From the NCBI GenBank assembly GCA_905178155.1, contig CAJINV010000009.1, positions 744,001 to 808,000 of the forward strand: DNA of 64,000 nt. The letters are read 5' to 3'. Of this stretch, positions 1-8,900 are shown piece after piece. The number at the start of each line of letters is the position of its first letter. Positions within the stretch are counted from its first letter, which is position 1. Both the position numbers and the translations under genes were made by a program. The notes below the pieces were generated by a model. It was not told where the DNA came from, ran no database searches, and saw nothing but the letters and a program-made list of their open reading frames with translations. The stretch comes from Amoebophrya sp. A120 (lineage: Eukaryota > Sar > Dinophyceae > Syndiniales > Amoebophryaceae).

Positions 1-2117
1 GAATCAAGATTGTCAACGTGGACCCCGGATCCGCACACGAAATGCTGAAGAAGCGCAAGGTTTCGCATAAGCTGCGACAGGTTTTGGACCGGGTGCAGCA
101 GCAGACGTTGCGGGAAAGGGAAAGACTCCGCGGCATACAGGAACTACTGAAAGCGATCGGCGGAGGAGGATCCGGACAACCACCCGCTCTTGAGGATGTT
201 ACACCAGGAGAGACGAAGAAGAAAAAAAAGCGCAAATCAGAGAAGTCTCCAAAGAAGAAGAAGCGAGAACAGGCGGGAAAGACCGATGAAGATGATCAGG
301 AAGAGCGCGGCGTCGATGAGGAAATTATTGAGCTGGAGGACGACGAGCAACTACCTGCTGCAACGCTTGACGCACCGCCCACGAACAACAGGGCGGATAA
401 CGAGCCACGAACAACAACTATGGGAAATTCTACGGGTGCAGAGGACGCAAGCAAAGTAGCTGGAGAAGAAGATCCAGACTCACCTGCTCCTGCGCTGGAG
501 GACATCGAGTTTTCGATCGAGGACGACGCACTGGACGAGTTGTCATCCTCTCTCGCATCAAGCGACAGCGAGGACGATGATGCCAACACGACCGGTGACG
601 AGATGATGAAAACTTCCCGCAAAACCAAGTCCAAGAAAAACAAAAGAAAAACTAAAACTCCGAAGCAGTTCACGGGTTTGAGCAAAAAAACGAGGCTCGA
701 AGACCTGCTTTTAGACGTTCAGCAGCAGCAGCAGTCATCGAGCGACATCTTTTGCCACCCTGTCAACAGTGACGGGAATCCTTTTGCGACGGGACCAGAT
801 TTCGGGCCTTCAGACATCGATCTTCTCGGAGACGGCGGTGCGCAAGGTGGTAAGACAAAAAAGCAGAACTGGACGTCTCGGCTGAATTTGAACGAGTCCA
901 AAGGCCTCTTATCCCATCCGACCTTTCGGCAATTGATGCACAACGAGACCCAGGATCAAGTGATTGAGTTGGTCGGAAGCACGTCGTTTCGACACAAGCA
1001 GGCGATCAAAGATTTCGAAAACAAGTCGATCGCGCACACGGAATACTGCGAATTTCGCACGCGGCAGCAGTGCGAGCACAACCGCGGGCCCGGGGTGGTG
1101 TGCAAAAAGATCCACTTCAAACGCGTGATCCGCCCCTGGACGGAGTTGGCACTGGGGGATTGCAGTTACTTGAACACCTGCAGGAAAATGAACACTTGCA
1201 AATACGTGCACTACACCCTGGATCTCACCTTCTCGCAGACGCAAGAAATCTCCAGCAAGCTGGGCCAGAACTTCGCCTCCAGCAACCAAAACGCCGCCAG
1301 AGGTGGGGGTGAGGGCGGAACAGCTAACGACGACAGTACTAACGCCAACAAAACCAACAACGCAAATGCGTTGTTGAATGTGGAAGCACAGGACGCGCGG
1401 AAAATCAACGAGTTGCAGATCCGCCACGCGCTCCCTTCGCAGTGGATCAATTGCGACGTGCGGTCGTTCGATTTTGGCATTCTGCACAACCAGGTGGATG
1501 TGATCATGGCGGACCCACCGTGGCACATCCACATGGAGCTTCCCTACGGCACGTTGACGGACGACGAGATGCGGTCCCTACCGATCGAGAAGGTGCACGA
1601 CAACGGCATGATTTTCCTGTGGGTGACCGGGCGCGCCGCGGAGCTGGCTCGGGATTGCATGAAAAAGTGGGGCTACAAGCGCGTCGAGGAGATCATCTGG
1701 GTGAAAACGAACCAGCTGCAGCGCGTGATTCGCACTGGGCGCACGGGCCACTGGCTAAACCACAGCAAGGAACACTGCATCGTGGGGATCAAGGGGAAGC
1801 CGCGCGGCATGAACCGCAATCTGGACTGCGACGTCATCGTGTCCGAGGTGCGCGAGACCTCGCGCAAGCCGGACGAAGTGTACAACCTGATCGAGCGTAT
1901 GTTCCCGACCTCCCTGAAACTCGAGATCTTTGGTCGCCCGCACAACGCGCACCGGAACTGGGTCACGTTGGGCAATCAGCTACTGGGTGTGCACTTGTGC
2001 AACGAGGAGTTGGTGCGGAGGTACAACGAAAACTGCCTCAAGGACGGGGAGCCCCCGGTCGAGCCGTTTGACCCCAACGACCCGAACGAAGCAAATCGTA
2101 TTGACTTTTTTACATGA
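1..2117 (+). CDS. METTL3: METTL3-type mRNA N6-adenosine methyltransferase, 5' end outside window
   Basis: Catalytic subunit that methylates N6 of adenosine in nuclear RNA using S-adenosylmethionine; in other eukaryotes it works as a heterodimer with METTL14. The frame is open to the left edge. The in-frame GTG at 18 is not a credible eukaryotic start; the first in-frame ATG is at 42, but the gene may begin further upstream. Counting from position 18: basic NLS-like Lys/Arg runs at about residues 65-85, a long acidic disordered stretch to about 230, a tandem CCCH zinc-finger region at about 340-400 ending CKYVHY, and a Rossmann MTase domain with the catalytic motif DPPW at about 499-502. Next come the family signatures LPYGT, WVKTNQLQRVIRTGRTGHW and FGRPHN. 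The C-terminus ends shortly after LGNQLLGVHL, as in the family. Apart from the acidic N-terminal extension, length is as expected. No introns or introners are seen. Identification is very secure. Confidence 0.96.
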   Translation, partial: IKIVNVDPGSAHEMLKKRKVSHKLRQVLDRVQQQTLRERERLRGIQELLKAIGGGGSGQPPALEDVTPGETKKKKKRKSEKSPKKKKREQAGKTDEDDQEERGVDEEIIELEDDEQLPAATLDAPPTNNRADNEPRTTTMGNSTGAEDASKVAGEEDPDSPAPALEDIEFSIEDDALDELSSSLASSDSEDDDANTTGDEMMKTSRKTKSKKNKRKTKTPKQFTGLSKKTRLEDLLLDVQQQQQSSSDIFCHPVNSDGNPFATGPDFGPSDIDLLGDGGAQGGKTKKQNWTSRLNLNESKGLLSHPTFRQLMHNETQDQVIELVGSTSFRHKQAIKDFENKSIAHTEYCEFRTRQQCEHNRGPGVVCKKIHFKRVIRPWTELALGDCSYLNTCRKMNTCKYVHYTLDLTFSQTQEISSKLGQNFASSNQNAARGGGEGGTANDDSTNANKTNNANALLNVEAQDARKINELQIRHALPSQWINCDVRSFDFGILHNQVDVIMADPPWHIHMELPYGTLTDDEMRSLPIEKVHDNGMIFLWVTGRAAELARDCMKKWGYKRVEEIIWVKTNQLQRVIRTGRTGHWLNHSKEHCIVGIKGKPRGMNRNLDCDVIVSEVRETSRKPDEVYNLIERMFPTSLKLEIFGRPHNAHRNWVTLGNQLLGVHLCNEELVRRYNENCLKDGEPPVEPFDPNDPNEANRIDFFT

Positions 2118-2313
2118 TTTTTCGACCACCTTTGTTTTGGTCTTAATCTTGTTCTGCCTATCTCATTGCTCATGGTCATGCGTCTTTGATACGAAAAGCG
2201 ATCTTTCCTCTGCCAGTACTTGTGTACCAAGTACTGAACAAGATAGTACAGCAGAATGTTGATCGTCGGATGCTAATTTTGATATTTTGTATATTATAAA
2301 CATAAGCGTACAT

Positions 2314-2619
2314 GATGACACCCGTATAGAATCTGCTTACCAAGTCTGACCCACTTAGTGAGGAGAAACTATCTCATCGCCAGAACTGATCACTTACAAT
2401 GAAAACTTTCACGTTGAACGTTCGGATTTCACTGCCGAAAGCTCTCTCCTCAACACCACTCCATTGTGATTGTTGATGATCAGCGTTGTGTAAGCGGCCA
2501 CGTCTACGTCGGGCTAGATCAAAAGAAAGAGATCAAACCGTGATGACACCCGTTAGAATCTGCTTACCAAGTCCGATATTGACTACGTGAGGAGAAAACT
2601 ATCTCATCGCCAGAACTGA
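2314..2619 (+). repeat. Direct duplication, copy pair 1 (about 77 bp)
   Basis: Copies at 2314-2389 and 2542-2619. Both run from GATGACACCCGTA through TAGAATCTGCTTACCAAGTC to ATCTCATCGCCAGAACTGA, with a few substitutions and small indels. They are separated by unrelated sequence. Confidence 0.85.
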
Positions 2620-2691
2620 CTCTCAGCATCAGCACACTCACGCACTCGCCTACGTGGCTACTTTCTATCTCATTTTTTGTCGTATTGCAAT

Positions 2692-3038
2692 GATGAGCCA
2701 CAATTTAGATGACGAGTCGGATTTCCATTCTAGCGATGGGAGGTTTTTGCGTTCTGCAAAACCTGCCTCGCGACCCAACTTGTCAGGACGAAAAATCGAG
2801 GCATTTGGCTGAGTTAAGTTCTCGTTATTTGCGCAAATAAGCTGCAACATTCCCTCTAAGCGATATGCATATGATGTGTATTTCGTTGCATTTCGCGGTG
2901 CAAGGTAAAACGCATGATGAGACACAATTTAGATGACGAGTCGGATTTCCATTCTAGTGGCTAACGGCGAACGCGTTCTGCGTTCCTTGTTTCCGCGACC
3001 CAACTTGTCAGGACGAAAAATCGAGGCATTTGTCTGAG
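2692..3038 (+). repeat. Direct duplication, copy pair 2 (about 122 bp)
   Basis: Copies at 2692-2813 and 2916-3038. Both contain CAATTTAGATGACGAGTCGG, then a variable centre, then ACCCAACTTGTCAGGACG and AATCGAGGCATTTG. The period (224 bp) is almost the same as that of pair 1 (228 bp), which suggests one kind of local duplication event. Confidence 0.85.
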
Positions 3039-3204
3039 CATTTGCATGTATGTTAAAACAGCGGCACACAGAAAAATTCCCATTCGTTTTGCATGTGTCG
3101 CGTCTTCTACAACTTTCGTCCTCGCACCAGGGTGATGTATTTGTTGCAGTAGTACAGAAAGACAAAGTAGAAATTTCGTCTATTCAGAACAGAAGTGAAA
3201 GTGC

Positions 3205-5517
3205 ATGTGTTGCATCTTCTACCAGTTGAAAAACATAAATGTATCAGGTGTGGCCTGTGCCGACGAATTACCTCCAGAACCCGAGGAAGAGGCGAAGCGC
3301 ATCCGTGACGGTGGGAAACCCATGGCGCTGACCGATAGTGGCCAACAAGGACAGCAGCAGTATGGTAACGCTGCAGCCACAAATGCGGTTGGAGGCAAAA
3401 ACGGCAGCAATTACGGGCAGCAGCAGTACAACCCCAATTCAGGAGGTGGCGGGAAGCAAGGATACAACAACTTTGGGGGACATCATCAACAGCACCACTA
3501 CCAGCACCAGCAGGGCAAGAATTACAACAGCAACCAAAAGCGAGGCGGAGGCGCTTGGCAGCCTCCGACGTCAAGCAGCAGTAAGCACGGAGGTGCTGGG
3601 TCAACATATGCTACTTCCGCGAGACCAGGACCACCACCAGCCACTGGCGCTTGGCAGCCACCTGCAGCTGGAGGCGGAGGTCCTCATCCTCTGGGCGGCG
3701 GTAAGAAGGGAGCTGCACCTCCTGGCGGAGGTGGTCCACCAACTGCGGCTGGTGCGGGGGGGCCCGCGATGGGTGCATGGGTGCCGCCGCTGGCGGTTCC
3801 AGCACCCGGAGCCAACATCAAGGGCGTAGCTCCCGTCACCGCAACCAGTTCCTCGGCCGTTTACTCGAATTTTGCTCCGCCGACGCCCCCGAAAAACCGC
3901 AAAGAAAGTGCGGAATTTCGGACCGGAACGCAAGACAAGCCACCATCAGTTTTACAACCTGTAATTCCGACTACAAACGCAACTAGTAGCGCCTCTGCGC
4001 ATAATATTAAGGGATCATCTTCCTCTCTTCCGGCCAATGCAGTACCGGTTGCAACTTCAACTGGTAAAAACCAGCAGAAGTCGAGCTCATCACACACGGT
4101 GCTTGCGGCGTCCTCCAATGCTGCGCTCGGCGGACCTGTTGCGCAGCCAGCCATGGTTGTTGTTGGTAGCTCGTCGACGGCAACGGCGGGCGGGGCTGCA
4201 GCAGGAGCAACAATATCAGCTTCAACATCCGTTCCTGCAGGTGGTGCCGCACAGAATTCCTGGAAGCCGCCTGGATCTGCGGCCGCGTCAGGCAGCAGCG
4301 CTCAACAACAGCAACAAGCATCTTCTGGAACCACCACGAATGCTGCCACAGGTGCGGTCGTCACGAACATGATCGCCTCCTCCTCGTCAATGGCGCCTGG
4401 AACGACGAGCCACGGTGCGGCTGGTGGTCCGAAACCGGTCTGGGGCCAGCAGACGACTTGGTCTCAAAAATCTCCTGAGGGGGAAGGTAATTCTTCCGGC
4501 TGGGACAATCTTGTTGCTGGAACGGGGACTGGGTCGTCCGCTAGTGCCGGCGCAGCCGCAGACGCCCATGCAAAGCACCCAGCAGGAGTGCCGATTGCGA
4601 CCTCGGGAACTTCTGGTACTAGAGAGCAACGAGCCCAGAGTGGGCAAGTCCCTGGAACGAATCCGCCTACGCTTCCCGCTGGAGCGCAGGTGCTCGTTTC
4701 CAGCAGCGGCCCAACTATCGCGTCGTCCTCTGGAAGCAGGGTCGTGCCGACGGTTATTGGTAGCTCCTCTGTGCAGCCGGTTGGGCAAGTTTTGGTCAGC
4801 AGCAGTGGTCCACCGCGACCTCCACCTGGTACGGCTATAGCGTCCTCAACGCCAGGAGCAGCTGTCGGAACTACGACAAGTCAGCCTCAAGTCTTGATCA
4901 GCAGTAGCAGCTCTGCCCCCTTTCATCAACAGCAGCGGCCATTGAGTAGTAGTGGTGCTGGTCCACATCAACCACACGTAGTTCTCGGCAGTAGTTCCAA
5001 AGGCGGACACCCTCCGAATGCACAACAGCACCAACCCATGGTGATAATGTCCAGCTCTACAACGACCCTGAACGCTCCCCCGTCGAGCAGTGGCGTGATA
5101 CAGCCTCCTTCCTCGTCGAAGGGCGTTCCGATGTATCATTCGCCCGGGGGACCGGCTGCGCACAACCATAACCAACCACCTCCCCCAATCCAGAGCTACG
5201 GAAAGAGCCCCATGGGCGACGCGGCCGCCGCAAATGGCGCAAATAAAGACGGGTTTCAACATCCGGGAGGGAAGAATTTCTTTTCCGGAGGATACAACCA
5301 TGGTGGCCAACATCAACAGCAATATCCTCATGGAGGAGCTCAGCACCACCATCATGGTGGTGGCAAAAGCGGCGGGAAAAAGAAAGATCACCAAAGAGGC
5401 GGCTACCACGGGCACGGCTATTATGGCGGTGGTAAAAATAGTTATGGAGGAGGACAGCAAGACTACGACAACCCAAACGACATTCCGCTTGGCGGAGGAA
5501 AAGGAACGAAAAAGTGA
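3205..5517 (+). CDS. Low-complexity Gly/Ser/Gln/Pro-rich protein, function unknown
   Basis: A single open frame of 770 codons without introns. I do not recognise a folded domain. After a short acidic stretch (PPEPEEEAKR) the protein is almost wholly disordered. Visible structure: a GAWxPP motif occurs at about residues 117, 149 and 190, with a variant SWKPP at 352. A Val-x-x-Ser-Ser-Ser motif (QVLVSSSGP, QVLISSS, VVLGSSS, VIMSSS) recurs through residues 490-640. The last 100 residues are Gly/Tyr/His-rich (GYYGGGKNSYGGG), resembling tails of RNA-binding or phase-separating proteins. The start is uncertain: the first 15 residues from ATG 3205 look non-coding, and an upstream exon joined at the AG near 3249, or the ATG at 3331, are alternatives. 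The antisense frames are composition shadows. Confidence 0.75.
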   Translation: MCCIFYQLKNINVSGVACADELPPEPEEEAKRIRDGGKPMALTDSGQQGQQQYGNAAATNAVGGKNGSNYGQQQYNPNSGGGGKQGYNNFGGHHQQHHYQHQQGKNYNSNQKRGGGAWQPPTSSSSKHGGAGSTYATSARPGPPPATGAWQPPAAGGGGPHPLGGGKKGAAPPGGGGPPTAAGAGGPAMGAWVPPLAVPAPGANIKGVAPVTATSSSAVYSNFAPPTPPKNRKESAEFRTGTQDKPPSVLQPVIPTTNATSSASAHNIKGSSSSLPANAVPVATSTGKNQQKSSSSHTVLAASSNAALGGPVAQPAMVVVGSSSTATAGGAAAGATISASTSVPAGGAAQNSWKPPGSAAASGSSAQQQQQASSGTTTNAATGAVVTNMIASSSSMAPGTTSHGAAGGPKPVWGQQTTWSQKSPEGEGNSSGWDNLVAGTGTGSSASAGAAADAHAKHPAGVPIATSGTSGTREQRAQSGQVPGTNPPTLPAGAQVLVSSSGPTIASSSGSRVVPTVIGSSSVQPVGQVLVSSSGPPRPPPGTAIASSTPGAAVGTTTSQPQVLISSSSSAPFHQQQRPLSSSGAGPHQPHVVLGSSSKGGHPPNAQQHQPMVIMSSSTTTLNAPPSSSGVIQPPSSSKGVPMYHSPGGPAAHNHNQPPPPIQSYGKSPMGDAAAANGANKDGFQHPGGKNFFSGGYNHGGQHQQQYPHGGAQHHHHGGGKSGGKKKDHQRGGYHGHGYYGGGKNSYGGGQQDYDNPNDIPLGGGKGTKK

Positions 5518-5950
5518 TGACGCGAAAAACTTTGTTTTTTAATGAGTAATGAAAACTGATGTAAAAGCTAGCGGCGCGAAAGAACGCACGTGGAAGCGAA
5601 AGGATGAGCGACACCGAACGAGGCCGTGTAGAAACCAACGGAAACTCGCGCTAGACCAGTACCCATTGTGTTCCTTTCGTTCTTGTTACGCCGTTCCCAG
5701 GCTTTTGCGAGCGAGAGTCTGCGTCTTTTAGCCTGATGTTGCACTAGGAAAGGTGTTTCTGACCAACATATGACCACATGGTCAACAGCAACACCAGACC
5801 TAAAAACAAGACGCAAGAGCGATTTCAAGTGGCCTTGTCAAAATAAAAACTTATGTGGTCCAATATCTCGTGGTCGTGCAAGTCGTACCTGGACCTTCTA
5901 CATACGGAGCAATTATCGGTGCTGTTTTACAGGTCTAGAAGTTCACCAAG
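5518..5950. other. Intergenic spacer
   Basis: Presumed 3' end of the upstream gene and 5' leader of the oxidoreductase gene. I see no gene, repeat or introner in it. Confidence 0.6.
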
Positions 5951-8900
5951 ATGGCGCTGATGGCAGTCGCAGACGTGGTGGAACTCACCAAGATTTTGGT
6001 GACCACCATCAACAACCACGTCAAGGCGAGTCAAGTGCTGGCCGAGGAATGCAAAGACCTAAACGATTTGGTGACGCAGGTAAGTATTGCGTATGAGCTG
6101 ATGTGTGCTTGAATTTTGATGAAAAAGCAAATCGTCATCGTTGCACATCGTCATCGATGCGAATCTTGACTAGACTACATTACATACAACAGTCCTCACA
6201 CCGTACTGCTGAGGTAGCATGTGATGTTGTAGAGCCCATTGCTATTTTCCAACTTGTTTCATCTTCAGGTCGGTGTGATTACTGCAGATCTTGGCGACAT
6301 GGTAAAGGACGCACCTGCGGACAAGATGCGCGGTATCGAGGTTGGAGTCAACAAAACGAAGGAGGTGCTCGACGAAGTATCTACCTTCGTACAGGACGAA
6401 ACCATGTGGGTGGCGAAGGCCGGCTGCTGCGGCAAGCTGAAAAAAGGAACGGGGCATTTGAAGAGGTTGAAAGAGCTGGAAGCGAAGCTCCGGGCGCAAG
6501 TCAGTCTTCTCACGCAGTTGGTCAGCATGGTTACGTCGGTATAATCGTTTTTTCGTTTTCCTTGCTGCGGCCGGCGACGCCGGTGGTCAAAGCTTTTTGT
6601 TTTTCCTTTCACAAGATCGGGAACAAGAGCTTGAGCAGCGTGCATTTACTTGATTTGACTTGCTATATTTTCTTGCATCCAAAAATCAGCTTTCCTCCCA
6701 CGTGCGTGCCTCGAAGGCTCGGGTGTTTGATATGGCGTTCTCAATTGTTACATTCTCATCTGTTACATGATTTGTCATGCAAAAACGCTATCACTATTCA
6801 CACGATCAAGCCTTCTCTGCATGACAACTTCTCGACGCGCTAAATAGCACTACAATCCGTCCCAAATCTGTAATGCAAAAGGCGCAATCTTCCTCCTTTC
6901 GCTTTTGCCCTTCTTGCATTACAAATTCGCGTAACAGTTGAGAATGTAACATTTGAGAACGCCATATTTGACAAGATCGAGAACGACCAAGTCCGTGCGT
7001 TCTGGTGCGAGAAGTTTGGGGAGGAATCCCGCGAGGTGTCGTGGCCGCTGTTCCGTTATCGTAAGGAAAAATCCCCCCTCCCCATATTGAAACGAAATTT
7101 CTGATGCTGGATCTGCCTGCACAAATCAGATTTGTGTTGCTGGAGAGGACTGCAGGCCCCTATCGAGCCTGGGGAGGGCGAGGGAGGTTTTTGCCTAGGC
7201 GCTTAGCATGAAAAACGTCCGCGCTGTAGGCCCGACAGCATGACAAACCGCCTGCATAATGCGGCGGAGGCCTGTGGGGTTGCCGTCTTGCAACGCAGAT
7301 GGGATTTGTGGTCACAAATCAGCAACACAAATTTTCGAAAACGCACCTCGTCAATATGGGGAGGGATGATTTTTCATTTTGATAGCTGTTCCGCGACGCA
7401 GTGGTGCTGGAGTGCGAGAAAGCGGCGCTACCCGACATCACGTCCGCGAAGCTCGACGCGGTGCTGAAACCCGGGATGGTGGGCGACACGACGAACGAGG
7501 TTATTCCCTGAAAATTAACCATCCCCATCCTCTTTTTGCATGACAAACACAGAATTAAATTTGCTACGTCTTTTGCATGACAAATCTCCTCGTCGTGATC
7601 GACAAACTGAGATCGGCGATTCTAGTTGTGTTGCTGGTCCTGTGCCAGTTGCGGGGCATGTTCGGGTGTTCCGGGCAGTGCTTAGTGCACCCCTCGGACC
7701 CCGCACCCCCCCGGGCTTTAGTCGCGCAGTCTGTTAAGCATGACAAATCTCCTGCGGCCGTAGCTGCTTGCGGCGACGGTGTAAACAAGGCTTTCGATGT
7801 GGTGCAGTCGGGTATGCATGACAAATTGGATGGGGTTGCTTAATTTTCAGGGGATAGAGGTGGTCACGATCTTCCAGATGAACCAGGTATTCCGGTCCGG
7901 AAGCGTTCCCGGAGTGGTGGAGGCACTGCTGGACACGTACGAGGAACAGAAAAAAGTTTGGCGCATCACCATCCGTGACAAGGACACCAAAGAGGAGCTC
8001 GACGTAGACGCCGGCTTCGTCTTGATCCCTGAAAAGGTATTACCACTATCTACAAATGAAAGGTCTTTGCATTCATCAAGCATTCCCATTCGTGTTTTTT
8101 GTTGGCACATGAAAGAAAGAGGCCCCTGGGAGCAAAGCCGGGCAAGAAGCAGAGGCTGCAACGATAACGATGAACCATCAAGAACTACCCTGAAGCGCTT
8201 TTATTGTCCAAAAACTTCTGTAACTCCCCCAGGCCAACCTGACCCAAGTTCGCTCGGAAGTGCTCAGTGCGTCACAGGAGGACGAGGAGCTTCCGGACGC
8301 CGCGTCGTTCCTCGCCGAGGACTATGAAATCCTCAGGTTGGAAATCCTCAAAGTGGAAATGATTTGCAATGCAAAAAAACGACTCGAGTTGAAGCGGCAT
8401 GTGTAGTCGGCGCATGACAAATTTCTCGGGCACTTAAAGCATGTCTGTCATGCAGGTTAAGGCAAGGAGTGCCCTTCTGTCGTGCTACGTAGCACTCCAA
8501 TTCTTCACCCCTAGCAGGACAATAGTCGGCCTCCATTGCGTCCTCTGCAATACACTCTTTTTTGCGTCGCATTTCATGCATCACAAATCATTTCCACTTT
8601 GAGGATTTCCATTCTGAGGCTTTCATAAGGTCCCCGGGAAATTTACGTTCTATCTTGACGACGGGAAGGCGCGCGTGAAGAAAACGCAGGAGAAGAAAGT
8701 CCTGATATCCGACGTGGAGAACGGACTCTGCGTCATCCCTGACCCAGAGGAGAAAGAAGAAAAAAAGCCGGCGGCAGTGCACATGGTGAAACTTGTTGTC
8801 GTCGGGGAACCGGAGCCGGAAAAAGAGGAGGCAACGCTGGACGCAGCGACGCTGGCGAGAAAGGGCCTGGCGCAGGGACAGCAGGCAAACCAGGCGAATC

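Larger units (their letters stand above)
2118..3204. other. Intergenic spacer between METTL3 and the Gly/Ser-rich gene
   Basis: No convincing gene on either strand. It contains two different sequence blocks, each present twice in direct orientation about 225 bp apart (listed separately). Confidence 0.7.

Noticed and set aside
18-20. GTG as start codon of the METTL3 frame
   Set aside because: The frame is open to the left edge and eukaryotic nuclear genes rarely start at GTG; the gene is treated as 5' partial.
7502-7856. CRISPR-like array of repeated GCATGACAAAT words
   Set aside because: The repeats are short, irregularly spaced and inside an introner; the genome is eukaryotic.
7240-8327. 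Several open frames running through introners (for example 7577-7843, 7797-8327)
   Set aside because: They translate introner sequence; the true exons are 7394-7501 and 7862-8036 in one frame across the gene.
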